From Gammaproteobacteria bacterium (GTDB lineage Bacteria > Pseudomonadota > Gammaproteobacteria > Steroidobacterales > Woeseiaceae): a stretch of 41,658 nucleotides of DNA. Location: the NCBI GenBank assembly GCA_009937445.1, contig JAACFM010000012.1, positions 1-41,658 of the forward strand, written 5' to 3'. A program made the translations under genes and the position numbers. Shown here piece by piece: positions 26,018 through 35,350 of this stretch; position 1 is the stretch's first letter; each line of letters starts with the position of its first letter. The notes beneath the pieces are model-generated. The model ran no database searches. It saw only the letters and a program-made list of their open reading frames with translations, and was not told where the DNA came from.

Positions 26018-28315
26018 GTGCCGACCTACTCGACAACATCCATTACATTGATTAAAGCCTGCCTGCTGCTACTCGCAGGTGGTTTCGCGGCGCAGCATAA
26101 CAGGCTTCAGTTGGACTCAGACCATTGCAATGTCCTTTTTGTTGCAGTGGTTCTCATTCTTGCCTGTCGTCAGCTGCGTTATTGCGCATTTCTGTTGCTC
26201 GGTTTCACACTTTTCGTGCAAGCCGGTAGCGACATTGTCAGTTCAAGGCTGGACCCGCAGTTGGCCGGCGAAAGCATGCTGGCGAGAGTTCGTGTTGCCG
26301 ATTTTCCAAAGGTCGTGGGGTCATCTGTCTCGATGCAGATTGAGCCTGCAGGGGATCTGAGGATTCCCGCTCGCTCTCAGGTCACCTGGTATGACCCGCC
26401 GACACTGCCGGCCATTGGTGACATCTGGGAATTCGAGCTGCGACTCCGCCGACCACGGGGCAATAGCAATCCTGGCGTATTCAGCCGCGAAAACTGGATG
26501 TTTCGCCAAAATCTGCACGCCTCCGGCTATGTCGTTCCTGGCAAGCGAAATCGCCTCATCCAGACCGGGTCCCTGTCGCCCGTCGAAACGTACCGGCGGG
26601 ATTTCGTCGCAGATGCACGAGCGAACGGTGGGCAATCAGCGGCCGTGCTGGCGGCGATTGGGGTGGGTACCCGGCACCTCATAACAAGGGAGCAATGGGA
26701 CCGGTTTGCAAAAACCGGTACCAGTCATCTGATGGCGATATCGGGCTTACATATCGGTCTCGCGGCAGCCGCAAGTTTTGGTGTTTTTGTGCTGTTATCC
26801 GGCGTACTTCGGCTGCCCGGCAACCACCTGGATTTCGCGGTCATTGCCTCTGTCATCACATCCGGCGCCTACGCGATTATTTCCGGATTTGTCGTGCCAT
26901 CGCAGCGAGCGACTGCCATGCTCGGCTTGGGCGGTATCGCATTCCTGTGTCGTCGGCGTACCGAACCGCCGAGAATTGTTGCTCTGGTTGCTTTGCTCGT
27001 TTTCGTTCTGGATCCGGTGTCCCTGATGACGCCAGGCTTTTGTTTATCCTTTGGCGCGGTGGTGGCGCTGCTCTGGTTCTCAAGAGGCTTCTGGCGGACT
27101 GTCGTTGCCTTGCGGCTGCGAAAAGTTATCGGGATGCAGCTGGTTTTGCTGCTGGGGCTCATGCCACTGACGGTGCTCACATTCCATCGCATGGCGATAA
27201 CCGCACCGGTTGTGAACCTGCTGACGGTTCCCGTCTTTAGCATGGTTACGGTACCTCTGACCCTGGTGAGCATGGTTATGCGGCCGGTTTGGGACGCGGC
27301 TGCCGACAGTCTCCTTGCATGGGCGGCGAAAAGCATCCGCCTGATCGAATGGCTCGTCGACGTATTTGCCGGACTGCCTGTCGCCGATATCGTGGTAGCC
27401 GGCGTTGCCGGCACCGACACGGCTATCTGGTGCATCGTCTTTCTACCCGCTTTGTGGGTGGTGCTGCCACGGGGATGGCCAGGGCGGTGGATTGCAATCC
27501 TCGGTGTGATCGCACTATTGCTCTACAAACCGGCCCGTCCTCCACCTGCGTGCATAGATACTCATGTTCTTGACGTCGGTCAGGGCCTGGCTGTGGTCTT
27601 GAACAGCCGGCAAAGTACGGTGTTGTTTGATACCGGCAGGTCCTATCGCGGCGGCGGCAGCGTTGCCGAGCAAGTCATTCTGCCGTTTCTTCGCCATCAG
27701 GGGATTGCATTGATCGACACGCTGGTTGTATCGCACGCTGACGATGATCACGCAGGCGGGGTGGCTGCCGTAACTCGTCAGATCGACGTTGCCCGGATAC
27801 GGGTTGGAGAAGCGATTCCCGTGTCGGGACGGACCGTCACTGAATGCGTATCCGGCGAGTTCTGGAAAACTGACGGTATCTCGTATCGATTCATTCATCC
27901 GGGTCCAGAGAGTGCTCTGGAGGGCAATGACGCCTCGTGTGTATTGGTCGTAAGCGCAGGACGTCATCATCTCGTTCTGACAGGCGATATCGAGGGTGCA
28001 GCCGAATTCGAGGTGCTGCAGCGATACCCGTTTGAGTCGGCAAGTATTGTCTTGATACCGCATCACGGCAGTCTGACGTCCTCCAGTCCTGCGTTTGTGA
28101 ACCGGCTGAGTCCCGCCTATGCGATAGCCTCAGCGGCTCACAATAGTCGCTGGGGATTTCCAAAAGAGCGCGTCAGGCGGCGTTGGGAGGGCAGCGGTGC
28201 CCGCGTAATGGACACGGCAAGCTCCGGGGCGATCAGTTTTCGACTGTGCGCGGACGAAGGAATCAGTTGGTTGCGCGAGGAGAGAGTTCGACAGCGACGG
28301 TTCTGGCACGATTGA
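26018..28315 (+). CDS. comEC: DNA internalization protein ComEC/Rec2
   Basis: A 765-residue polytopic inner-membrane channel for uptake of single-stranded DNA in natural transformation. An N-terminal DUF4131 region (about 1-180) is followed by the multi-helix Competence domain (about 200-490, with GTSHLMAISGLHIGLAA and SGFVVPSQRATAML). A C-terminal metallo-beta-lactamase-like domain follows (VLDVGQGLAVVL, SHADDDHAGG, LTGDIE, IPHHGS), which could act as nuclease. All MBL ligands appear present. The start is a GTG at 26018. No other competence gene is in the window. Confidence 0.95.
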   Translation: MPTYSTTSITLIKACLLLLAGGFAAQHNRLQLDSDHCNVLFVAVVLILACRQLRYCAFLLLGFTLFVQAGSDIVSSRLDPQLAGESMLARVRVADFPKVVGSSVSMQIEPAGDLRIPARSQVTWYDPPTLPAIGDIWEFELRLRRPRGNSNPGVFSRENWMFRQNLHASGYVVPGKRNRLIQTGSLSPVETYRRDFVADARANGGQSAAVLAAIGVGTRHLITREQWDRFAKTGTSHLMAISGLHIGLAAAASFGVFVLLSGVLRLPGNHLDFAVIASVITSGAYAIISGFVVPSQRATAMLGLGGIAFLCRRRTEPPRIVALVALLVFVLDPVSLMTPGFCLSFGAVVALLWFSRGFWRTVVALRLRKVIGMQLVLLLGLMPLTVLTFHRMAITAPVVNLLTVPVFSMVTVPLTLVSMVMRPVWDAAADSLLAWAAKSIRLIEWLVDVFAGLPVADIVVAGVAGTDTAIWCIVFLPALWVVLPRGWPGRWIAILGVIALLLYKPARPPPACIDTHVLDVGQGLAVVLNSRQSTVLFDTGRSYRGGGSVAEQVILPFLRHQGIALIDTLVVSHADDDHAGGVAAVTRQIDVARIRVGEAIPVSGRTVTECVSGEFWKTDGISYRFIHPGPESALEGNDASCVLVVSAGRHHLVLTGDIEGAAEFEVLQRYPFESASIVLIPHHGSLTSSSPAFVNRLSPAYAIASAAHNSRWGFPKERVRRRWEGSGARVMDTASSGAISFRLCADEGISWLREERVRQRRFWHD

Positions 28316-28384
28316 GTGCCGCTTTAGCGAGAATTCTTCGCGCTGTCACTGTATATTTCCATTTTCCATGTGGTTCAGGTTCTT

Positions 28385-29023
28385 ATGGTTGAAATAGTCA
28401 AATCCGGCGGCTGGTTGATGTTGCCGATTATCCTCTGCGCCATCATCGCTATGGGCATCATTCTGGAGCGATTCTGGACACTGCGGCAGAAGCGTGTCAT
28501 TCCAGAGGACCTCACCAGCAAGGTCTGGGGTTGGGTCAAGAAAGACCAGCTCGACCAAAAGCAGATCCAGACGCTTCATCAGGGGTCTGCGCTGGGTCAG
28601 ATTCTGGCGGCGGGCCTTATCAACCGTGACCGTGATCGGGTCGTTCTAAAAGATTCGATCGAGGATACCGGTCGTCATGTCGTGCATGAACTGGAACGTT
28701 ATCTTGAAACGCTCGGCACTGTCGCGGCGATCACACCCTTGCTCGGTCTGCTCGGTACTGTCATTGGTATGGTGAAAGTGTTCACCGCCATCACCACGCA
28801 CGGTGTTGGTGACCCGACGGTTCTTGCCGGCGGTATCGCCGAGGCTCTGATTACAACCGCTGCCGGTTTGACAGTGGCTATTCCTGCTTTGATCGGCTAT
28901 CGCTATTACAGGACCCGCGTTGATACGCTGGTTGTTGATATGGAAAAGGAAGCCATCAAGCTGGTCGAAGCGCTGCACCGGCGCAGCGAGAGGAGCAGTA
29001 AAGAGCAGGGCAAGGAAAAATGA
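28385..29023 (+). CDS. exbB: MotA/TolQ/ExbB proton channel family protein
   Basis: A 212-residue inner-membrane protein with three helices: the first at about 8-28 (WLMLPIILCAIIAMGIILE), and a pair at about 120-140 and 160-182 with the conserved ITPLLGLLGTVIGMVKVF and AGGIAEALITTAAGLTVAIPAL. These line the proton channel in ExbB-ExbD motors. I use the ATG at 28385 with an AGG nearby, not the GTG five codons earlier. It overlaps exbD by ATGA. It sits directly before msbA-lpxK, as PA2983 does before PA2982-lpxK. Confidence 0.9.
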   Translation: MVEIVKSGGWLMLPIILCAIIAMGIILERFWTLRQKRVIPEDLTSKVWGWVKKDQLDQKQIQTLHQGSALGQILAAGLINRDRDRVVLKDSIEDTGRHVVHELERYLETLGTVAAITPLLGLLGTVIGMVKVFTAITTHGVGDPTVLAGGIAEALITTAAGLTVAIPALIGYRYYRTRVDTLVVDMEKEAIKLVEALHRRSERSSKEQGKEK

Positions 29024-29442
29024 AACTCAGCCTGCGAGCAAGAACGCAGCCAGAAGTGAATCTGACATCGTTGATTGATGTTGTATTGTTGCTACTGATC
29101 TTCTTCATGGTTTCGACAAGCTTCGTCAAACAGTCACAGATCAACATCAGTCTGCCAGAAGCGGACAGCTCTGCGATTATCGATGAACCGCCTGAACAGA
29201 TCGATATCATGATCACCGCAACCGGTACCTATTTTGTCAACGGTCGTGAATTGATTAACAATCGACCCGAGACAATTCGGAATGCATTGCAGAAAGTCTC
29301 GGCGGGCAATAACAAGATGCCGATGACGATCAGTGCAGATGCGAATGCCAGACATCAGCATGTCGTAACGGCAATGGACGTTGCTGGCCGCCTTGGGTTT
29401 ACCCAGATCAGTATCGCGACCGTCAACGATCCGGTCGAATAG
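29020..29442 (+). CDS. exbD: ExbD/TolR family biopolymer transport protein
   Basis: A 140-residue protein with one N-terminal helix (about 18-36) beginning PEVNLTSLIDVVLLLLIFFM, which carries the proton-accepting Asp of ExbD/TolR (here Asp20). A periplasmic domain follows, ending GRLGFTQISIAT. It forms the motor with the preceding ExbB. No tonB or tolA is adjacent, so the force-receiving partner is unknown. The msbA GTG starts 16 bases downstream. Confidence 0.92.
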   Translation: MKLSLRARTQPEVNLTSLIDVVLLLLIFFMVSTSFVKQSQINISLPEADSSAIIDEPPEQIDIMITATGTYFVNGRELINNRPETIRNALQKVSAGNNKMPMTISADANARHQHVVTAMDVAGRLGFTQISIATVNDPVE

Positions 29443-29458
29443 CGAGGGAATCGCGACC

Positions 29459-31210
29459 GTGAGTAAACGCATCGATCCTGAAGTTCGCGTCGTCTATGGG
29501 CGGCTATTTCGCTATGTGACGCCACACAAGCTCATTGGTCTGGTTGCCATTATTGCGATGACGCTGACTGCTGTCGTTGAAGGTAGCCTGGTCTTTTTGC
29601 TGCAACCATTAATGGACGAAACCCTGGTTGCGAAAAACGTCGAATCCGGCATATCCATTTCTGTGGCTTTCATGTTCATCTTCGTGCTGCGCGGATTGTC
29701 CGGTTTTGCGACGGAATATTCGCTCGGCTGGATTGGTCGACGCGTTATCAGCGACTTGCGCCGTGAAGTGTTCGGCAAGTTCCTGACATTGCCGGGCAAG
29801 TTTTTTGATGCGCAGGCGGCAGGTCCGCTGATGTCGCGGCTGACTTACAACGTAGAGATGGTTGCGGAATCGGTGACCAGCGTTGTGACAATAGCGGTCA
29901 GAGATATTCTGACAGTTATCGCGGCATTCGCTGTCATGCTCTGGCACAGCCCCATGCTCACGATGTTTGTTGCGGTCCTTTTTCCTATTGTTGCTGCATT
30001 GGTGCGATTACTCGGGGTTGCATTTCGTCGATACAGCGGACGCATTCAGGATTCGATCGGCGAGGTGACGCAAGTCACTGACGAGATCATTCGCGGCAAC
30101 TGGGTTGTGAAGGCGTTCGGTGGCTACGAATATGAACGTGATCGTTTGCTCGAAGTTGATGAGCGAAATCGCAAACAGAATCTGAAGCTGATTCGTGTGC
30201 GTTCACTTGGCGTAGCGGTTACCCAGGTCGTATTTGGTTTCGGCATTGCACTGGTGATTTACATGGCAGGTCGACAATCCATTCAGGGGCTGTTGTCGCC
30301 AGGTCAGTTTATTTCGTTTTTCTCCGCGATGATGCTCATGCTGCAACCGGTCCGACGAATCACGAATGTGAACGCGACATTGCAGCGTGGTGTGGCGGGA
30401 GCGGATAGCCTGTTCGCGATTATGGATGAGAAAGACGAAGACGATTGTGGCAGCAAGGAGATCGTCCGCGCGCAGGGCGATGTGCGCTTCGACAAGGTCG
30501 GTTTTTCCTACGGAACGGATGATGGTCCCGTAATTGACGACGTCAGTGTCGAAATCGGTGCCGGGCAGACACTGGCGATCGTGGGTCATTCGGGCAGCGG
30601 CAAATCAACGCTGGCAAGCCTGTTACCCCGGTTTTATGAACTGGATAGGGGTGACATCTTGCTAGACGGCATTTCGATCCGCGATCTGACACTCGATAGC
30701 CTGCGCCGGAACATCAGTTTGGTCAGTCAGGACGTGGTGCTGTTTAACGACACGATCAGGAATAATCTGGCGTACGGGCAGCTTCGCTCGACGTCCGACG
30801 CTGAATTAATGGCGGCGGTAGACGCTGCATATTTAAGGGAATTCATTGAAGAGTTACCGGACGGTCTGGATACGATCGTGGGCGACCGAGGGACATTACT
30901 CTCGGGTGGTCAACGGCAGCGAATCGCGATCGGCAGGGCGTTGCTTAAGAATGCGCCGGTGTTGATTCTGGACGAGGCGACGTCCGCTCTTGATAGCCAA
31001 TCCGAACGGCGTATTCAGGATGCACTCAATGTCCTCATGATGGGTCGAACGACTCTGGTCATTGCGCATCGCTTGTCAACCGTCGAGAAGGCCGATCGGA
31101 TTATTGTTCTCGAGGCCGGAAAAATAGTTGAATCCGGTACGCATTCCGAGTTGGTCGCGGCGGACGGGCATTACGCAGCTCTGCACCGCATGCAGTTTAG
31201 CGACGAGTAG
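29459..31210 (+). CDS. msbA: Lipid A export ATP-binding/permease MsbA
   Basis: A 583-residue half-transporter that flips lipid A-core across the inner membrane. A six-helix domain (about 20-310) precedes the ATPase domain with Walker A IVGHSGSGKSTLASLLPRF, Q-loop LVSQDVVLFNDT, signature LLSGGQRQRIAIGRALL, Walker B VLILDEATSALD and H-loop VIAHRLSTV. I use the GTG at 29459 preceded by GCGAGGGA, which gives the typical length; the longer frame runs into exbD. lpxK follows within nine bases, the classical pair. Confidence 0.96.
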   Translation: MSKRIDPEVRVVYGRLFRYVTPHKLIGLVAIIAMTLTAVVEGSLVFLLQPLMDETLVAKNVESGISISVAFMFIFVLRGLSGFATEYSLGWIGRRVISDLRREVFGKFLTLPGKFFDAQAAGPLMSRLTYNVEMVAESVTSVVTIAVRDILTVIAAFAVMLWHSPMLTMFVAVLFPIVAALVRLLGVAFRRYSGRIQDSIGEVTQVTDEIIRGNWVVKAFGGYEYERDRLLEVDERNRKQNLKLIRVRSLGVAVTQVVFGFGIALVIYMAGRQSIQGLLSPGQFISFFSAMMLMLQPVRRITNVNATLQRGVAGADSLFAIMDEKDEDDCGSKEIVRAQGDVRFDKVGFSYGTDDGPVIDDVSVEIGAGQTLAIVGHSGSGKSTLASLLPRFYELDRGDILLDGISIRDLTLDSLRRNISLVSQDVVLFNDTIRNNLAYGQLRSTSDAELMAAVDAAYLREFIEELPDGLDTIVGDRGTLLSGGQRQRIAIGRALLKNAPVLILDEATSALDSQSERRIQDALNVLMMGRTTLVIAHRLSTVEKADRIIVLEAGKIVESGTHSELVAADGHYAALHRMQFSDE

Positions 31211-31218
31211 TCTGCAAC

Positions 31219-32226
31219 GTGAGCGCCACTTATCGATGGATACACCGGGTCTGGTACGAAGGGGCGCCAAGCGGTCTGGTACTGCTGCCGCTTAGCGGTC
31301 TCTACTGGCTGATATTAAAGCTCCGGGCTCTGTTATTTCGCCGCGGCGTGTTGCGCAGTTATGCAGCAGATGTGCCGGTGATTGTCGTTGGCAATATCAC
31401 AGCAGGGGGCACCGGAAAGACACCGACTGTCATCTGGCTTGTCGAAAAACTGCGCGCGAAAGGATTTACGCCGGGTGTCGTTAGCCGCGGCTACGGTGGC
31501 AGCAAGTCCGGGACATCCATGAGAGTTGATAGCGATAGTGATGCGGCGGTTGCCGGCGACGAGCCGGTATTACTGGCCAGACGTGGACGGTGCCCGGTTG
31601 TCGTAGACACGGATCGGGTCCGGGCGGCAGCGATGCTGGTTGAGGATGGCGTCAATGTGATTATCGCGGATGATGGTTTGCAGCATTCACGATTACAGCG
31701 CAACTATGAGATTTGTGTTGTCGATGGCGAACGTGGAATGGGCAATGGTCGACTGCTGCCGGCAGGGCCGTTGCGGGAACCTGCAAAACGACTCGAGAGC
31801 GTCGATCAGATTCTGGTTAACGGCGCAACCGACATACCTGACGCCATCGCGTTCGAACTGGTGGCGACTGATGCCTGTCGCTTGAATGGATCTTTGGCAC
31901 GCCCGTTGCACAGATTCAAAGATACGACTGTGCACGCGGTGGCCGGCATCGGGAATCCGCAACGTTTTTATGATCTGTTACGGGCATACGGGATACAAGT
32001 CATCGAACACAGTTTTCCGGACCACGCTGCGATCACGAAATCGCAAATTGAGTTTGGCGATAATTTCGATGTCTTCATGACAGAGAAAGATGCCGTTAAA
32101 CTGGGTGGAAATCTCTCGGACAAGGTCTGGTTTGTCCCTGTTGATCTGAACATGGACCCCTTGGAAGCGAATGCTCTTATTGAAGGAATTGAAATGCGTT
32201 TACGGAGCTGCGGTGATTCACGATGA
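31219..32226 (+). CDS. lpxK: Tetraacyldisaccharide 4'-kinase
   Basis: A 335-residue membrane-associated P-loop kinase that phosphorylates the 4' position of the lipid A precursor. An N-terminal hydrophobic helix (LVLLPLSGLYWLILKLR) precedes the unusual Walker A GNITAGGTGKTP; later come VSRGYGG and the catalytic stretch IIADDGLQHSRLQRNYEI. The start is GTG at 31219. It overlaps kdsB in an ATGA, with no Trm112-like gene between them as found in Pseudomonas. Confidence 0.96.
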   Translation: MSATYRWIHRVWYEGAPSGLVLLPLSGLYWLILKLRALLFRRGVLRSYAADVPVIVVGNITAGGTGKTPTVIWLVEKLRAKGFTPGVVSRGYGGSKSGTSMRVDSDSDAAVAGDEPVLLARRGRCPVVVDTDRVRAAAMLVEDGVNVIIADDGLQHSRLQRNYEICVVDGERGMGNGRLLPAGPLREPAKRLESVDQILVNGATDIPDAIAFELVATDACRLNGSLARPLHRFKDTTVHAVAGIGNPQRFYDLLRAYGIQVIEHSFPDHAAITKSQIEFGDNFDVFMTEKDAVKLGGNLSDKVWFVPVDLNMDPLEANALIEGIEMRLRSCGDSR

Positions 32227-32981
32227 CTGACTTCGTCGTCGTTATTCCGGCACGTTATGCATCGTCCAGGTTGCCGGGCAAGCCCTTACTCGAGCTTAAC
32301 GGCAAAACGATGATTCAACACGTTTACGAGCGCGGCAGTGAGAGTGGGGCAACGGAAGTCGTTATTGCGACTGACGATGAACGAATTGCGGATGCGGCCG
32401 AGTCTTTCGGTGCGACAGTTTGCATGACGCGTAACGATCACCAATCCGGCACAGAACGAATCGCAGAAGTTGCCGATCTTTTGGATTGGGATGACGAAAA
32501 AATCGCCGTCAATCTGCAGGGCGATGAGCCGTCAATGCCGGCCGTTCTGATTAACCAATGTGCGGAATTGCTGGAAGACCGCGAGGCGGATATTGCGACT
32601 CTTGCGTCGCCGTTCTTAAGTCGCGAAGATTTCGAGAGTCCAAACTGTGTGAAGGTTGTTTGCGATAGCAACGGGCACGCGTTGTATTTTTCGCGTGCGA
32701 GCATTCCATATGCGCGCGAGGCGATCCATGCAGATATCGCGATGGAGACGGCGTTACACCATCACGGCATCTATGCGTATCGCTGCGGTGTCCTGCGCCA
32801 GTTGGTCAATGCAGAGCCATCTGCGCTTGAGGTCAGTGAACAACTGGAACAGTTGCGAGCCTTGTCACTGGGAATGACCATTGCGGTTGGAGTACCGGCA
32901 GAAAGGCCGGGAATCGGTGTCGATACAGAGGAAGATTTGAGTCGGGCCAGCGCAGAACTCAGCGATACCTCGTCGACTTAA
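32223..32981 (+). CDS. kdsB: 3-deoxy-manno-octulosonate cytidylyltransferase
   Basis: A 252-residue enzyme that activates Kdo as CMP-Kdo for lipopolysaccharide inner core synthesis. The nucleotide-binding start is VIPARYASSRLPGKPL, followed by VIATDDERI, HQSGTERIAEV, NLQGDEPSMPA and HHHGIYAYR, all KdsB signatures. Its stop codon TAA is shared as TTAA with the stop of the convergent fusion gene, leaving no intergenic space. Confidence 0.97.
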   Translation: MTDFVVVIPARYASSRLPGKPLLELNGKTMIQHVYERGSESGATEVVIATDDERIADAAESFGATVCMTRNDHQSGTERIAEVADLLDWDDEKIAVNLQGDEPSMPAVLINQCAELLEDREADIATLASPFLSREDFESPNCVKVVCDSNGHALYFSRASIPYAREAIHADIAMETALHHHGIYAYRCGVLRQLVNAEPSALEVSEQLEQLRALSLGMTIAVGVPAERPGIGVDTEEDLSRASAELSDTSST

Positions 32982-35347
32982 GCAACGCTCAATTGGCTTA
33001 GACAGACGTCGAGGCCTGCAACCAGCTGGTCGACGTGTTTCTTCTCGAGCACCAGCGGTGGGCGCAGCTTCAGAATGTTACTGAAACGTCCTTCTTCGCC
33101 AACCAGTATTCGCTGTTTGCGCATGAGTTCCAGCAGCTGCCGGGTCTCGTTGGTTGCCGGTGCTCGTGATGCCCGGTCTGTGACGAACTCGAGGCCTGTC
33201 AGCATGCCGTGGCCGCGGACATCGCCGATCAGGGGCTGCGTTTCAGCGAGCTCCCGCAATTTGTCGCGAAAATAGTTGCCGACTTCAACGCCTTGAGCGA
33301 TCAGTCCGTCCCGTTCGATAACGTCCAGAACCGCATTGCCCGCGGCACAGGCAACAGTGTTGCCGCCGAATGTAGAGAATGGCGCGATTGAATCGATAAA
33401 GGCGTTGAGTATTGCAGAGGTCGTCACGACGACGCCGAGTGGATGGCCATTGGCGACGGGCTTGCCCATCGTGACGATATCGGCCCGAGCGCCGTGCAGC
33501 TCGTGGCCCCACCATTGCCCCATGCGACCAAAGCCCGACTGGACCTCGTCGCAGATCATGAGCCCGCCGGCTGCCCGTACGCGTTTCTCGACGGCGCAGA
33601 GGTAGCCATCCGGGACATTGGGCACGCCGCTTGAGCAGAACGCGGAATCGATCATAAAGGCCGCGAGATCGTGGCCTCTGCTGGCGAGCTCCTGAATGGC
33701 CCGATCTGCGTCTGCCGCATAGCGCTCGGCAATATCAGGCGTAAATTCGCGATAGGGGCCTCGGTAAGGGTCCGGGACCATGAGCCCTTCGAGGTGCTCC
33801 GGCAAGGTTACGCCAGCCTTGCACGGTGAAAACGCCAAAATTGATTCCGTGATGCCGTGGTAGGCGTCTTCCATCAACAGGCCACCGCTGTTGCCGGTCG
33901 TGAACTTCGCGATCTGCCAGGCAAAATCATTCGCTTCGCTACCGGAATTGACAAAAACACAGGCATCCAGGTGCGGGGCGAGTTTTTCGGTCAGCCGTTC
34001 TGCATATTCCAATACGCTTGAATACAGGTAGCGGGTATTGGTATTCAATGCGGCGGCCTGGCGCGAAATGGCTTTGACGACGTGCGAGTTGCAGTGTCCG
34101 ACCTGCGGGACGTTGTTATAGCAGTCGAGGTAGCGGTATCCATCTACGCCGTGCAGGTAAGCACCACTCGCGCGTTCGAAGTGCAGGGGACGGTCATAAA
34201 AGTGCGTTGCGTTCTTGCCCAGGCGTCGCTGCCGTATGTTGATGAGTGCATCTTCATCCGCGGTCGACCAGGCTTCCTCTTCTGATGTTGGACAATAGAG
34301 GGGGAAGCGGCACGCTCTTCGCAAATGCTTTGTTGCTTCCTTACGCCCAATGCTGAGAAGACGGTCCAGGCGGTCGAGGTAGTTCCGGGGATTGTCGATA
34401 TGCGCCGGCTCATCGGGCATCCGGGCAGCACGGGCATACCCGATCGTTGCAGTCATCGCATTGCGGGCAACAATCATATCGAAAATCAGATCGATTTCGT
34501 CTTCTTCCAATGGCAGGATTGCATCATACCCGGCGGCCGTTTCGCACATAATTTCGATCGGGTTGTCGCAGTGATCGTCGAACCCGTCTGCCGCGACCGC
34601 AACTTCGGCAAGCAATGAACCGTATACCATGTCGCCAAAATCAATTAGCCCGGAAATACGCGATGGGTCCCCTGAGTCGAGCAGAACATTCCCGCCATGG
34701 GCATCCTGATGGATAACCTGGTGTCGTAATTTTCGCACGCGAGGCAGCACAATCTGATCCATGCGAGTGAAAACGTCAGTGACAATATTGCGCGCCTCTT
34801 TATCCTTTATGTGTTCAACGATAGATAATAATCGTGTGCAGGTTTCCATATTCCACGGGTGATCGTGCTGCGAAGCGCGATGGAAGAACCCGCGCAGTGC
34901 CAGGTCAACTCGAGCGATGGTTTTTCCGAGATTAGCAAACGTCTTCTTGTCCGGTATGCCGTCATAGTTTTCCAGGGGAATCCCGTCGAGGTAGGTCAGG
35001 ACGTGGACCAAGTGGGTATTGCCGTCGCTGAACTCGACATGGCTGAGCGCTCGACCCTGCGCATTGAGCAGCGGTTTGGGTACGGGCAGCGATGGGTCGA
35101 CTTCTGCAAGATGTTGCAGGGCGCTGACTTGAAAATCGATGATGTCTTCACTGTCCCCGACATTGGCGATGCGCATGACGAAGCGTTGGCCATCTGCACA
35201 CTGGATGTCGAAGTTTTGGTCACGTTCGCTCGTCAGTGGTCGAAACTCTCCGGCAAGCGAGAAGTGGTCTTTCGCAATATCGCGAACCTCATCCGCTTTG
35301 AATGAGGGCACGTTTCGGTCGATGTGTTTAATGTCTGAGATAAGCAA
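32978..35347 (-). CDS. Fused APH-type kinase / class-III PLP phospho-lyase or aminotransferase
   Basis: A 789-residue two-domain protein. Residues about 14-330 are an aminoglycoside-phosphotransferase/choline-kinase fold with catalytic HQDAHGGN at 213-220 and metal-binding IDFGD at 235-239. Residues about 370-785 are a class-III aminotransferase fold: NSGSEAND, DAYHG, ICDEVQSGFGR with Asp600, and TMGKPVANGHP with the PLP lysine at 629. The PLP half resembles ethanolamine-phosphate and 5-phosphohydroxylysine phospho-lyases, so the fusion plausibly phosphorylates a hydroxyamine and then eliminates phosphate and ammonia. The start is uncertain: TTG at 35347, or GTG twelve codons later, which better fits the family. 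Confidence 0.85.
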   Translation of the reverse strand: MLISDIKHIDRNVPSFKADEVRDIAKDHFSLAGEFRPLTSERDQNFDIQCADGQRFVMRIANVGDSEDIIDFQVSALQHLAEVDPSLPVPKPLLNAQGRALSHVEFSDGNTHLVHVLTYLDGIPLENYDGIPDKKTFANLGKTIARVDLALRGFFHRASQHDHPWNMETCTRLLSIVEHIKDKEARNIVTDVFTRMDQIVLPRVRKLRHQVIHQDAHGGNVLLDSGDPSRISGLIDFGDMVYGSLLAEVAVAADGFDDHCDNPIEIMCETAAGYDAILPLEEDEIDLIFDMIVARNAMTATIGYARAARMPDEPAHIDNPRNYLDRLDRLLSIGRKEATKHLRRACRFPLYCPTSEEEAWSTADEDALINIRQRRLGKNATHFYDRPLHFERASGAYLHGVDGYRYLDCYNNVPQVGHCNSHVVKAISRQAAALNTNTRYLYSSVLEYAERLTEKLAPHLDACVFVNSGSEANDFAWQIAKFTTGNSGGLLMEDAYHGITESILAFSPCKAGVTLPEHLEGLMVPDPYRGPYREFTPDIAERYAADADRAIQELASRGHDLAAFMIDSAFCSSGVPNVPDGYLCAVEKRVRAAGGLMICDEVQSGFGRMGQWWGHELHGARADIVTMGKPVANGHPLGVVVTTSAILNAFIDSIAPFSTFGGNTVACAAGNAVLDVIERDGLIAQGVEVGNYFRDKLRELAETQPLIGDVRGHGMLTGLEFVTDRASRAPATNETRQLLELMRKQRILVGEEGRFSNILKLRPPLVLEKKHVDQLVAGLDVCLSQLSVA

Positions 35348-35350
35348 TCC

